Origin: Priapulus caudatus
Taxonomy: Eukaryota; Priapulida; Priapulimorpha; Priapulimorphida; Priapulidae
NCBI RefSeq assembly: GCF_000485595.1
Contig: NW_014578892.1
Span: 1 to 51,814, forward strand
Length of the DNA: 51,814 nt
Direction: 5' to 3'
The first letter of the stretch is position 1. The number at the start of each line of letters is the position of its first letter. The notes beneath the pieces were generated by a model. The model saw only the letters and a program-made list of their open reading frames with translations. It was not told where the DNA came from and made no database searches. The position numbers and the translations under genes are program-made. Below, one piece after another: positions 1-11,989 of the stretch.

Positions 1-2290
1 AGAATTCGGTCCTGAACAAGAGCTCAAGAGATGAAATTTTCTTGCGTATGAACTTGCTCCCAGCCACTTTCGCTCTTGCAAGATGGTTGTGATGGCGAAT
101 ACCAACAGAGTTCTTTGGGACATTCGGTTGAAAGAATTCCCGCAACCAACACAACCTACCTGAAAATTGCATCTATGTTCGTAGAATGGCGGTCGCTTTC
201 GTCTAATACTGTTGTCTGGTGCTAAAACCGTCTACCTATCTGAGGTTGCATCAGTCGTCACATTCGAACCACTGAGCGCATTACGGAGCTCAAAAAACGC
301 GTGGTGTTTGACGGATATGGCGTTAAGCGGCATCCACAAAAGAAGCTGAATAGAGCGAGGGCCAGCAAAACACTTCCGCAGAGACATCATAGCCCGGTAT
401 GACATGATACGACTACACCCGCAGGCTGCATTCTTTTGCTAACACAAATAACAGATGAAGTTCATCAAGCTCTATTGCATAAAAATGTTGATGGCTGGAA
501 CCGTGTCAATGAAAGCAAGCAGAGCGCAGATGCCGACACACTGATTGTTCAGACAGCGTTAGATCTGCAGAGTCCGAGCAGGCAAACCGTTGTTTCTTAG
601 TGGTACAGACAGTATACCAAGATATATGCTGGTCAGAATACAGATATGATTCCTATATTTCACCAACAACGCGAATCCCACCAACGCACAGCCACAAGAA
701 GGTGAAACAAGCGCCGAGAAGCATTCATACCTTGCGCTGTATGGAGGCAGACAAAGTTGAAATGTGGATGAATATGCGGCAACATTGCATAACAAGCGTG
801 CAATAGGCCGCAGTTATTAAGTTCTTGATTTCAACTGCAAGCTTACCCCGCAACAAGTGCGGCAGCAAAGAGGCATCATCTACCGGGAATATTAACTGTT
901 CAACGAATGGATGGGCAAACAGCCGGCGCTCCTACTAAATGGGATGGCGATCTCAGATGGCAGTCTAGGCACCTGTGCAATTCGGACATCCTGTTGCAGC
1001 CTGACGTTCTTCTCAACATGGTGTGCTTGTGGAATGCAGACAGGATGAATTGCAGGCAAAGCATGACATGGCAGCTGCAAGACAGTTGCATGTCGTGCAA
1101 CAATGATGGTGCAGCTGCATCACAGAACGAACACAGCGAGGTAAGTGCATGGAGCCCATTTTAGTCAACGAACTATCGGTGATGCCCCTACCATTGTGTC
1201 ATTCTCCAGAGGCTTCAGCGAGCGACGGCTGATGAACTATTCCAGTGGTCGTGATACTGAGAAGTTACCCTCCAGAATGAGTCCTGTGACGAATGGTGAA
1301 GTACCCATTCTCTGCTGAATAGACTGTACGATCATCAGTGCGGCCATGCGTTGCTCCAAATCATCCATTTGTTGTAAGATACAACGCTGGCAGATTTTGG
1401 CCATAGGGTAGATGTCCTGCTAGGCATTGAAAATGTGGAATCATTTCCTCACATCAGTATAAAAAAGAGATGGCAGGCGTCCCAGTCCCCTGTTCTTTCA
1501 GCTCGAATGATAATGTTTGTAGAAGACCCACTGTTGGTTGTACTCGTAACCTACAGCTTACTCGGTCCTTGGCTCTGACTTGCAGTTATATCAGAGGATT
1601 GTGAATTGATCTGGCTCACTGGCTTCATACAGCTCGCTCCTCTGCTACGTCGTGGCAGCTTTGATCATTGTCAGAAGGCTTGTACAGGTGTCATGAGTGG
1701 TCTTTGTCAACACTATCCAAGGCCTGTGCATCTATCAAGACACTTATGAGAGCAGCTGAAGTGAGATGTAAGCACGTACGGCGTGGGCAAAAAAGGCATG
1801 TCCAGCAACATCATATGTAGTATGGATCCTTAGCATAGACTGTAGTTTCGACCGCACTTTCAAGTCTGGAAAAATGGCGGCCATGCTTGATTATGGGTAG
1901 GCTTGCATCACTTGAAACGCTCACAAAAAGTACCTAAGTAGATTCCTTGGGCAATAAAGACATAATATTAGACATTTATTCATGTTTCAGCTTCGACTGG
2001 AGGCGGCAGAGTTATGGGATAAAAACCCAAGATAAGGCGGCAATTTGGACTGCGAATCTTGGATTCTGGAAAACGCACAAGGGGATTTCCGGGACTTTTA
2101 TATGTTTATTCTACTGCACATTTTTCTGAACTATCCTGAAAAATTCAGCCTTCGTTTTGAAAACCTGTCCGGGTTTTAGCTAAAAATTCTGGGACTATTG
2201 TGGCAGGTGGAGATTGAGGCCTATGAGGGCGAGAGCGCCATCTGTCGTGGAGTTTGGCGATGACTCGTAGAGTACATAATGTAAGCCTAT
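1..2290. other. Gene-free region, no recognised element
   Basis: I see no gene here that I can support. Only short ORFs (up to about 85 codons) are open. None has a recognisable domain or splice-compatible neighbours. The base composition is mixed, without strong tandem repetition. The only recognisable piece is a copy, near 2.2 kb, of a motif that also occurs near 49.7 and 51.6 kb. Confidence 0.5.
2232..2255 (+). repeat. Solo copy of a dispersed terminal motif
   Basis: This 24-base block begins AGAGCGCCATCTGTCGTGGA. It recurs exactly at 51602-51625 (+) and 49711-49734 (-). The bases just before it (about 20, around GATTGAGG/CCTATGAG) also match the flank of the 49.7 kb copy, so the match is about 41 bp with few changes. 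It looks like one end of a dispersed element, present here without a visible partner. Confidence 0.7.
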
Positions 2291-2295
2291 CATTT

Positions 2296-5200
2296 AAGGT
2301 GTTGATCAACAGACGAGGCCGTCCATAAGGCTGCAGGCCTGATAAGCATACGAACAAGATATTAATAAAAATACTCAGCACGCTGTTACTTCGGCTACAC
2401 AACATACACTTCTATCATGGTTTAATATAACTACAGATTCAATGCCTATGCTCCGGCTCGACCTTTTGCCAGTCTATGATGCGAATTTCTGCAAGCTTGT
2501 CTGGACACATTTCAATACACAAAAAACACGACACGGCTCGCGTCTGACACGCCACCTGACGGAAATTCTCACGAATACAAACAAAAAATAATTTTACTTC
2601 TAATGCTTTCTCGCCGCGTCCACGAGGCATCCAACTTGCGTGCAGCAATGCTAATTATTGCGTAGGCTCTAGTGCCGAATTCGGCGAAAAATGCCGAAAA
2701 AAGGCTTTTCTAGAGACGAAGTAGTGGCAACGGTGAACAATCTTCGGAGGCTTTACTGTTTATTTTTTGGTTTTCGCCCTCCTTAAAGGAGCAGAAGCGA
2801 GACGTATCGACTTGAAATTTAGAATGAATGATTTGCGACCTTTTTCGCTTATACGGGTATCTAATTTCCAAAGGTGCATAACTCCACGGCTGAGATAATC
2901 GCTCTCGGAAAAAGCGCACCTCAAAACACAGAGAATCAATGTTTCGCTCAAATGCGGTTATGCGTAGTGTTAGATACGAGGGTTTTAGGGTAACAATGCA
3001 AGCATAAAGTTAGATATTTTTTACACTGTTAGGGTAGTAGTGCGCACAATTAGAGTAAAACAAGATAATTATGCGTAATTTTTTGAGGCCAGCCAAATGT
3101 GTTGTAAAATATAGTGGTATTTTATGTAAATTACATGCAAATATGTACACGGATATGTACATGTTTACATAAAAAACATGTATAATGTTATTTTGAGCAT
3201 GCATGTGACTAAAAAGCATGCTAGAGCACCTAGCATAACAGTATTTTCATTACGCTATAGAAACTCCAATTAATTTCGACTTACGCTTGCAAAACCTGCA
3301 CTCCTTAAGCATGTTGGCGCTTAAGGTGTTGATCACTTAGAGGGCCGTCCATCTAAGCTGGCAGGCCTGAATCAGCATCAAGCAGCATATTAATTAAAAA
3401 TATCACACTGTTACTGCTTCGCTTACACAACATACATCTTTAGTTCATGTGTTAAATGAACTACATGATTCATCGCTTCTAAGTGCTCCGCTCGAAACTT
3501 TTGCGGCAGCTTATGAGTCGAATTTCTGGCAAGTTGTCTGGACACATTTCATACCAAAAACAGCGGAACGGGGCGGTGCTCTAGACTACGCCAGCCGTGA
3601 CGGAATTGCCTCACGATATAGCAAAACAAAAATAATTTTAGCTCTATCGCTTTCTCCCACGTCCACGAGGCATCCAACTTGGCGTGCACAATCTAATTAT
3701 TGGCACTCTAGTGGCCGAATTATCGGCGAAACACAAAATGCCGAAAAAAGGCGGCTTTTCTAGAGGACGACCAGTAGCTGCAAAGCGGTGAACAATCTCG
3801 GAGGCTTACTTCTATACGGCCTCTTAATAAGGCAGAGAAGAGAGACCGGTATCGACTTGAAATTTTAGATGAATGATTTCGACCTTTTGCCTGATACGGT
3901 AATCAAGATTTCACAGGTGGCATAACTCCACGAGCTGAGATATCGCCTCTGCCGAAAGAGCCCGCCAAACACAGAAATCCATGTTCGTCATGCGGTTATG
4001 GTAGTGTTAGAACGAGGGTTAAGGGTAAAATGCAAGCATTAAGTTAAGATATTTTTACACTGTTAGGGTTAGTATGTGCCAGCAATAGTAGTAAACTGAT
4101 CAGATATTATCTATTTTTTGAGCACCAAATGTGTGTAAAATTTAGTAGTTTTATGTAAATACATGCAAATATGTACACGGATATGTAAGTTTACATAAAT
4201 AAACATGTATAAATGTTATTTGAGGGCATGCATGTGACTAAAAAAACGATGCTTAGAGCACTAGCATAACAGATTTCATTACATAAACTCAATTATTCGA
4301 GCTTCCTCTGGGCATAAAGCGCACGTCTTTAACGATGTGCTGCTTAAGGTGTTGATTCAAACAGTAGAGCCGTTCCCATTAGGCGCAGCGCGGCTGAATA
4401 AGCATCGAACAGATATTAATTAATAAAATACTCAACGATGTTACTTCGGCTTGACACACCATACACTGTTATTCATGTAACATAACTACAGATCATGCTC
4501 TAATGCTCCGCTCCGAAACTTTTGGTCCCCAGCTTCTAGTGATTGCGAATTTTCTGCAAACGTTGTCTGGCACATTTTCGATACACAAAAAACACGAACC
4601 GTCGCGTGACTACGCCACCGTGCGGAGATCTGCACGAATACAAAACAAAAATAATGTTAGCTTCTAATGCTTTCTCCTACGTCCACGAGGCAATCCAACT
4701 TGCGTTGCCACAATGCTAATTTATTGCGACTCTAGTGCCGCAATTTCGGCGAAAAAAATATGCCAAAAAAGGCCTTTTCTAGAGACGAAGTAGTGCAGTA
4801 CGGTGAACAATCTCGGAGGCTTACTGTTATAGCCTCTAAAGGAGCAGAAGAAGACGTTATCGACTTGAAATTTGAGAGTGAATGATTTCGACCCTTTTCC
4901 TTATACGGTATCGAATTTCAAAGGTGGCATACACTCCGGACGAGGCTGAGATATCGCTCTCTGGAAGAAGAGCCCAAAACACAGAAAAATCAATGTTCGG
5001 CATTCACTGCGGTGTTATGGCGTAGTGGTTAGAGAGGGTTAGGGTAAAAATGCAAGCATTAAAGTTAAGATATTTTTACACTGTTAGGGTTAGTAGTGCC
5101 AGCAATAGAGTAAAACGTAAGATAATTACTATTTGTTTTTCAGAAAAGCGAACAAATGTGTGTAAAATTAGTGATTTTATGTAAATACATGCAACTATTG

Positions 5201-5870
5201 TACAACGATAAGTGTTACATGTTACATAAAAACATGTATAAATTTATCTTGAGCATGCATGTGACTAAAAACATGCTAGAGCACTAGCATAACAAGATTT
5301 TCATTACATAAAACTCCATATTATTCGAGCTTCCTTGGCAAAAGGCGCACTCTTTAAGCTATGTGCTTTCAGGTGTTGATGCAACAGTAGAGGCCGTCGC
5401 ATAGGCTGCAGGCCTGAAATAAGCATCGAACAGGATATTAATTAAAAATACTCAGCACTGTTAGTGTTCGCTTACACAACATACACTTTATTCTATGTTA
5501 AATAAACTACAGATTCCCTGCTCTATGCTGCGCTCGAAAAAGCTTTGGGCACTCTACCTATGATGGGCGATTTCTGCAAAGTTGTCTGCACACATTTCAT
5601 ACACGAAAAAACACGAACCGGGTCGCGTCTGATACGCCACGGCTGACGGAATCTCACGAAACAGAGACAGAAAAATAATTTTACTTCTAATGGCTTTCTC
5701 CAACCAGTCCCGAGGCATTCCAACTTGCGTGGCACATGCTAATTATTGGGCAGCTCTAGTGCCGAATTCGGCGAAAAAAAATGCCAAAAAGGCGCTTTCT
5801 AAGAACGAAGTAGTGGCAGACGTGAACAATCTCGGAGGCTTAACTGTTATACGCCTCCTTAACGGCGTCC
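2296..5870. repeat. Tandem satellite, ~1.02 kb unit, about 3.5 copies
   Basis: Units start near 2296, 3326, 4345 and 5365, each around a shared block beginning CTTAAGGTGTTGAT or a close variant. They run in the same order through the same landmarks: a TTAATTAAAAAT block, an ACACAACATACAC block, GTCCACGAGGCATCCAACTTG, TTTTCTAGAGACGAAGTAGTG, a GTTAGGGTTAG block and CATGCATGTGACTAAAAA. Copies differ mostly by scattered single-base insertions and deletions, including extra or lost bases in homopolymers, rather than substitutions. That pattern fits uncorrected long-read sequence better than evolutionary divergence. No copy carries a conserved ORF. Confidence 0.85.
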
Positions 5871-5919
5871 CTATGCCTCTTGGTTTGGTTATAAAAAGCA
5901 TTATTGTATCTAGGCTGAC

Positions 5920-6930
5920 CGTAGCTCTAGAATAGTAAGCCTTCGCTCCGGCCGCAGGGAGGAATCGAGAACTGCGGCGGAGCGGAAGGCGCCGGGAGGT
6001 TTATAGTAAGTTCCTAGAGCTAGGCTGACCGTATTTGCGCAAATTCGCATTGATAATCGCATAACAGCTAAAGGCATAACAGCACATTTTATGAAAAATA
6101 TAGGAATCTTCCAAACAACTTGAATCTGGTTTTTTTTTTGTCTGCAAGCGATTCTCATTTAGTAATTGTTGTTGTCAATGTGGTGCTGCGCTAGCAGTAG
6201 GCAGTTTCATCAAAAACCTGAGCAAAAACTAGTGCTTGTTATTTTTCGTTTCAGAATTTTCACAAGTAATTAAAGTCGTTGTCATGAATTATGAGTAGGC
6301 CTATTCAATACAGTAGCCTGAGTAGGCCCTAGCAGGTATGGGTGAGCAAAAGTGTCACATAATGGTCGTGCTCGTGGTGTAGGTTCGGGAATTGTTTATC
6401 CGCGTAGTAACGCTGGTTCAAGGATTAGTCGGAGATTGCCTCTGACTCAATGCGCCGACACCGACGATTTTGGGTGTTTTTGGTGTGGGTTAGATGCTAA
6501 ACTACTACACAGCAAAAGCTACTATAACCCACCCAAAAACCAACCAAGATCGTCGATGTGGGCATTGGTCAAGGAAATCTCGACTAGTTCAAGGATAGAG
6601 AACATGGGTTCGTTGTCCGTATGCACTATCAGGTACTGCAGGTAACCCGACCAGGCTGTTGTGACTAACGTCAATAGCACGGCTAGCCCGTCAATAGGTG
6701 ATTCTAACCCTAGCAATTACCGTTTCTTGGAGCTAGTACTGAGTAGGCTGCTAGTACTATAGCCCGGCGGATCGGCCTGCGGCAAGCGATGCGCCGGGCT
6801 AATAGTACTAGAGCTAGTACTGAGGAGCCTCTAGTACGATAGCGACGCTTACATTAACTGCCGCTGGCACAGCGGCATGTTATGTAATGGCGGCTATAGT
6901 ACTAGAGCTAGTACGAGGCTAGTGAGGTAC
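5920..6930. repeat. Cluster of short palindromes (AGCTAGTACT-type)
   Basis: Several nested inverted repeats share the word CTAGTACT/AGTACTAG or TAGAGCTAG. Examples are TAGTACTATAGCCCGGCG near 6751 facing CGCCGGGCTAATAGTACTAG near 6791, and a similar pair around 6832-6915 enclosing an ACTGCCGCTGGCACAGCGGC hairpin. A related GC-rich hairpin (CTTCGCTCCGGCCGC facing GCGGCGGAGCGGAAGG) lies at 5940-5990. They look like small non-autonomous elements nested beside each other. Confidence 0.6.
6395..6625. repeat. Imperfect foldback element
   Basis: Left-arm bases about 6450-6492 (CAATGCGCCGACACCGACGA...) pair with 6525-6567 (...TCGTCGATGTGGGCATTG). The pairing continues outwards with mismatches: TTCAAGGATTAG near 6418 faces CTAGTTCAAGGATAG near 6583. 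The short ORFs across it are by-products of the palindrome. Confidence 0.6.
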
Positions 6931-7150
6931 TACAGAAGTTATGACATTTCAATCTTATTTTGCATAATGTACAAGACCCTGATACCGCTCACTAAGTTCT
7001 ATTGGTTTTGTTGTACGATGAAAGATGAAGTTTGATCTAAATCGCCTCATCAAAATCTCAAGCAATGCTGACAGAACGGCCATGAAAATCTAATTTCCAT
7101 ACGGCCTAAGAGATATAACTACTAACTCTGACCTAGGTATCACGAATGTG

Positions 7151-7169
7151 TTAGGGTTAGGTTAGGGTT
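7151..7169 (+). repeat. Telomere-like TTAGGG motif
   Basis: Three TTAGGG-like units (TTAGGGTTAGGTTAGGGTT) lie in otherwise unique-looking DNA. It is one of several short telomere-like blocks in the window; others are at 9260, 10421, 30081 and 49050. Confidence 0.7.
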
Positions 7170-7330
7170 TTTGCATGCATTCCTTGATATACGGAATTTT
7201 GTGGGGCATCAGTTGAGATACAGCGAGAAATCTGTGCATCACTTCGTGATACTAAGGTGCACTAAATGAATTTGCACCCTACAGATATGTAGGGGCCTAT
7301 CCTAAACCGACCAGGCTCTCCGACTGTTAC

Positions 7331-7588
7331 AATCGTTATTCACTTCTTAAAAGATTGTTTTTCAGAAACACCGGCTTTGTTCCACTTTTCTAAATCATTC
7401 GCCATTTACAAAGCAATCAGACCAACAATCAGAGCGAGTCTTACAATAGCCTGGTTCTCGCTTGTATCTGTGGCGCTGCAGGAGGGCTGATAGACTCGCT
7501 CTGATTGTTTGTAAATGGCGAATGATTTAGGAAAGTGGCACGAAGCGGGGTTTCTGAAAAACAATCTTTTAAGAAGTGAATAACGATT
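7331..7588. mobile_element. Foldback MITE-like element
   Basis: The left arm 7331-7440, starting AATCGTTATTCACTTCTTAA, is the reverse complement of the right arm 7493-7588, ending TTAAGAAGTGAATAACGATT, with a few mismatches and one ~13-base insertion in the left arm. The loop is only ~50 bases. Almost all of its 258 bases pair with itself, so this is a hairpin-type non-autonomous DNA element. No protein is encoded. Confidence 0.8.
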
Positions 7589-7830
7589 AAAGTGAATTTA
7601 TACACATATCAGTAGCAAGGTAAAGCCATGTAGAAGGGAACGGTAGGTTTTTTTTCGCGCCAATAGCGGCGTACGGGCCGCATTAGCAGCGCATGCATTT
7701 TGCTAGCTCCAAGAAATGGTATTGCTAGGGTTAGAATACCTATAGACAATCCGTAGGCAATCCGTCGACAATCCGTTGTCCGTAGACAATGTATAGACAA
7801 TCCGTCGCACAGCCTGGTCGGGCTGGTTCT

Positions 7831-9118
7831 AGGACAACTACCCCTGGACAATTACCCACCGGAAAATTACCACCCGGACAATTACCCACCAGGACAATTA
7901 CCCACCCGGACGGTTACCCACCAGGACAATTACCCACCCGGACAATTACCCACCAGGACAATTACCCACCCGGACGGTTACCCACCCGGACAACTATACC
8001 CACCAGGACAATTACCCACCAGGACATTTGCCCCCCGGACAATTATACCCACCAGGACAATTACCCACCTAACCTTCCAATAAGGGAAAAATTCCCCCTT
8101 TCGTAAATTTTTGGCCGCTGCAATACATAATGTATGTCTGGAAAAAAGAGAAACGCCTACCCCATGTGTTCAGAGAACAGCGGCGTCGATAATTGGGAGG
8201 GGGGGAGTCGCCCCTATCCCTCCTATAATGACAGAAATGTTGTATCCCCAAATGATCTTGCTCTTGGCCATGTACGTTATGTTATGTAACTGTTTGTGCG
8301 TGTGTGACGTATATGTGGCTGGCTGTGTGCGCGTTGCGTGGTGACGTGTGCAAGTACAGTTGATGCCGTGGTGTTAACGATACATCGTACATTATATGTG
8401 TTGCCGACATCGTGGGAGTTATGTTTCTATTCGGCTTAACTCGGTAAGCGTCTAATAGGGGCACGATGTTAAGGTAACTCGAGTTAAGGCCCGTATAGAC
8501 GCTTAACTCGACGTTAATGCCGAGCACGTTAAAATAAATGTGTGTTATTCTTGTATCAGCCCCAGAAAATGTATAGGACATGTACTGTGTGATTGGTCGG
8601 CTGCGTATCCCCGCTTCCGTGCTGCATGCGCAGGTGCAGGCGATTACTTGCCGATATGAACTTCCATATTCGGGTATGGAACAATGTCGCAAATAATCAA
8701 AATCATTAGGCAAGTATCAAGCGATATTGTTGAAAGTTGAATTATTGAATATCATGAAGTTGCCGTTCCGTTAGATGATAATCATTCATTACTGTACGGG
8801 CGTGCTGTGGTGGCTGGGGAGGGGCCTAGAGGTAATTGGTTCGCGGGTGGCGCGCGGTAATTGTCCTGCTGTGGGTAATTGTTCTGGTGGGTAATTTGTC
8901 CGGAGTGGGTATTGTCTGTGTGCGGTAATTGTCCGGTGGGTAATTGGTCTGGGCTGGTAGTATTCCTAGTGAGGTAATATGCTTCTAGGTGCTCGGTAAT
9001 TGTGCCTGGTGGTAAATCCGTCCTGAAGTGGGCTAAATCTTTTCTGGTGGGTAATCGTCCGGTGTGGGGGTTAATTGTCCTTGGGTAATTGTCCGGGGGG
9101 TACATTGTTAGTGGGTAG
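7831..9118. mobile_element. Foldback (FB-like) element with minisatellite arms
   Basis: At 7831-8069 a 16-base unit (GGACAATTACCCACCA/C) repeats about 15 times. At 8831-9118 the same unit occurs on the opposite strand (GGTGGGTAATTGTCC and variants), more degenerate. The two arrays therefore form long inverted arms around a ~760-base centre (8070-8830). The centre has no convincing gene but holds its own inverted pieces near 8436-8515 (CTTAACTCG / CGAGTTAAG words). Inverted arms made of short tandem repeats are the hallmark described for Drosophila FB elements; assignment to that class is by architecture only. The proline/threonine-rich ORFs across both arms are repeat translations. Confidence 0.65.
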
Positions 9119-10788
9119 TGTGCCGGATTAGCGCCGTGGAGCTAGGCATTTGCGCATGCGATCTCACTGAAAATTTTCAATATGACCCGTTATCTGTCCA
9201 ATAACCCTCACCAAAATTACAAAGGTACGTTATATGGGACAGAATTTATTCTGTCGTATCCTAACACTGAACCCTAAACCCTAAACTGTAAACATACTTC
9301 GATTAAAAATATTAAACATAATACTAGACAACTATAAGCTACCTCCGGGTAACATATCTGTAGTACTACTACCTGCATATGAACAACGACCCATTCTGCT
9401 ATAAAGGGACCGCGACACTAACCAGCCATGCCATCGGCAGGTACCAAGGTCAGAGAGTCAAGGTCAATGCGCGCACCAGGGCAGATTTATTAGAATTTTC
9501 TGAGGACATGGTCTGACCGTCGAGCGTTTTGAAAAACTTTTTCGTATTTAGCAGTTGACCCTAGCATTTTTATGGACTTTATTGAATAGGACCAATGAAA
9601 TGTTCTTTCTGCTGATATGGCGCTAGAGTCAGTGTCGGATACTTTTGACCCTCAAGAGGAGGGAAGTTAACATGGATTTGTTTACTATTAGAAGATTTGA
9701 CTGCGGGTTTGATAGTAGAAATCGGTATACATGCCTGACATAGTATGGAGGCCTACAATGTCCAGTGTGAAATTTCAAAAGCTAAATTTGATGTTGAGAA
9801 GGTTTATGCCCTCCTTATAATCGCATATAATTTTTATAGGCTTTCTGTACTGTGCAGTGTGTTACCGTTAACGTATGCCATGCCAGTGGCTTACTGTGTA
9901 GTTTTTGCCTGCCGTTAATTAGTTACAGGTTTTTGGCAGCTCTCTATTTTGCCTGTTATGGCTGCGTAGGTAAATGGTATTGAGTGACTTACCCTATTCT
10001 GTCTTGCAAATAGTTTGTTAGCTAACTACGTACGATGGGAGGCTTTCCAGTCTTTAATCTGATAGACATCTTAAAAGTTACGCAGCCAATCTCGCGTGGA
10101 CAACTTTTCTAACATTCCCACTGAAATTCTTTGAGAGTTCCTGATACCTATCCTGTGCTTCCACTGTTTCGGCGTGTATGTGAACACTTTGGGACTAACA
10201 GGGTTTACTAGAATCCCACCACTCCACCACAGAGTCACCGCAGTAGACGTTAGATGATCGCTGTCTCTCCGCGGCACTTGTTTCTTCTTCTTTTTCCTTC
10301 TTTCTTTTTTTTCTTTTCTTTTTTTTTAATTTTAGGGGGATATTAGTACAAGCCATCCCCCCTCCTGCAAGAGCGGGGGGATGCATCCCCCCACCCCCTT
10401 GGGATTTACGCCCCTGCTAACACCCTAACCCTACCCCTAACCATATCAAATAGTAACCTCGGGTACATATTAATATACGCCATTATATGCCAACGACCCT
10501 TCGTTCCTAAGTATGAGTATGATCTAGTACTGTACTACAGTCTGTAGTAGTATCGACTAGTATTAGTACTATAGTAGGCCTACCGTAATGATAATGGTAT
10601 AGATACAATCAGGAGGGTATAATATAGACTCGAGATATGTCTATAATAATACACTCTTGAAGGATTCCTTTGTTTTCACGTGACGTCACACATTGTGTGT
10701 AGTATACTCCCTTGTCCACGACCAAAGGCACCATTTTACTTCCCTGGCGAAAGTGCCGGTACGGCGGTAGGCGGTAAAGCCAAGCCAA
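9119..10788. other. Gene-free stretch with telomere-like blocks and a pyrimidine tract
   Basis: No gene is recognised. Two blocks resemble each other: 9260-9287 (CCTAA-type repeats) followed ~60 bases later by ACCTCCGGGTAACATAT, and 10421-10442 (CACCCTAACCCTACCCC) followed by ACCTCGGGTACATAT. Both continue into a sequence ending AACGACCC, so they are probably copies of one element. A T/C-rich tract lies at 10278-10330, followed by a C/G-rich hairpin near 10355-10400. Confidence 0.55.
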
Positions 10789-11260
10789 GGTCACAGGCAC
10801 TTGGAACGTTTAAATACAACAAAATATGGTAAATAAACACGGAATGTATTTACTACCAAAGTCTTAATGTTTCTTTTTATTGTAAGTGTTTGTAACAGTA
10901 ACTGTAAGTACTCTTTTCCTGTAAGTGCCGTTCATATGCACCTCTGCAAGACATATGAGTACACCGCACGCACAGCGGCTGTGAAATAACAAGAATAAAG
11001 AGCAGATAAAAAGTAAAGAGCAAAATAAAAAGAATGAAGAGCAAATAAAAAATAAAGAGCAAATGAACAATAATAACTTTATTCTTGTTGTTTGTGCACA
11101 GCATCATGTGTTGTAGGGGAGCATTTAAATGGCATTTACAGGAAATTATCAGCAATAACAGGCGAACGGGAGTAAAGAAACACGACTTCAAATGGTAGTA
11201 AACACATTCCGCATTTATTTACCATATTTTCTTATTGAAGTGTTCCAAGTGCCTGTGGTA
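10789..11260. mobile_element. Inverted-repeat element, ~470 bp
   Basis: The ends 10789-10862 (TCACAGGCACTTGGAACG...) and 11190-11260 (...GTTCCAAGTGCCTGTGG) are inverted copies. Inner parts also pair: TGTAAGTGCCGTTCATATG near 10921 faces CATTTAAATGGCATTTACA near 11123. The centre is an A-rich tandem repeat built on AATAAAGAGCAAA (10980-11070). There is no coding potential; the ORFs through it are low-complexity. Confidence 0.7.
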
Positions 11261-11265
11261 AAGGT

Positions 11266-11984
11266 AAACAAAGGCAAAGTTGCTTGATGAAATGACATGT
11301 CTTACATAAACGTACGATGCCGATATGTGGTATTTTTGGATGTTCAAATTGCCGATGAGTGCTGAAAGTGAAAGACCTCAGTTTTTATAAAGTGGTTTAA
11401 ATGATCAAGGAGAAGAAACGAGGAAATTATCAGAATTAAGGCTAAGGATATGGAAAGCAGCTAGAAGTATAAACAGGAAGGACAACAACTGTTCTAAGAA
11501 AAGTTATGTTATGTTCTTATACTTGTCGGTGTCCACTACACTGGATATAATGACAAGGGCTATAGCTAGCCATGAGGTGTGACCTAGCTTGGGTAAAGCC
11601 AGGTAGTCAGCCTTTTAGCCAAATGGCACTGAGGGTGGTCACAGCCAGAGTACCTTTGCGTCCTCAGTGGTTCTTTTACGTCCCCATTGGCTAGTATTTC
11701 TGGAGACGGGACCGCCATTTTACGTGGTCATCCGAGCACAATAACGACTGTTTAATTGTTTCCTTGAAACATTTCGTGTGTGGTATGTTGCTTGCATGCA
11801 TTTAACAGACACTAGACTCTCTGAGTCGTAATGGTGGTAAATTTAAACTGAGCTAGAGCAAATGGGTAGTGGGCACACGCCTAACTGGTGCATCATATGC
11901 TACAGTTAGCAAAAGTTAGTCACTTGTATTCTTCATAAATTTTTTGATCAAATTTTTTTACATTGGTTTCAATATTTTTTGTAG
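11266..11984. other. Upstream region of the THAP gene
   Basis: There is no ORF or repeat I recognise. The stretch probably holds the 5' untranslated exon and promoter of the THAP gene, because the coding exon is preceded by an acceptor-like TTTTTTGTAG ending at 11984. A GCCATTTTACGTGGTC block near 11712-11727 is promoter-like, but that is a guess. Confidence 0.35.
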
Positions 11985-11989
11985 GAACT

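Noticed and set aside
2290-5930. CRISPR-like or rDNA spacer array
   Set aside because: The units are ~1 kb, contiguous and without spacers or rRNA sequence; a plain tandem satellite explains them.
7789-8106. Pro/Thr/Gly-rich 105-codon ORF
   Set aside because: It is the translation of the GGACAATTACCCACC minisatellite.
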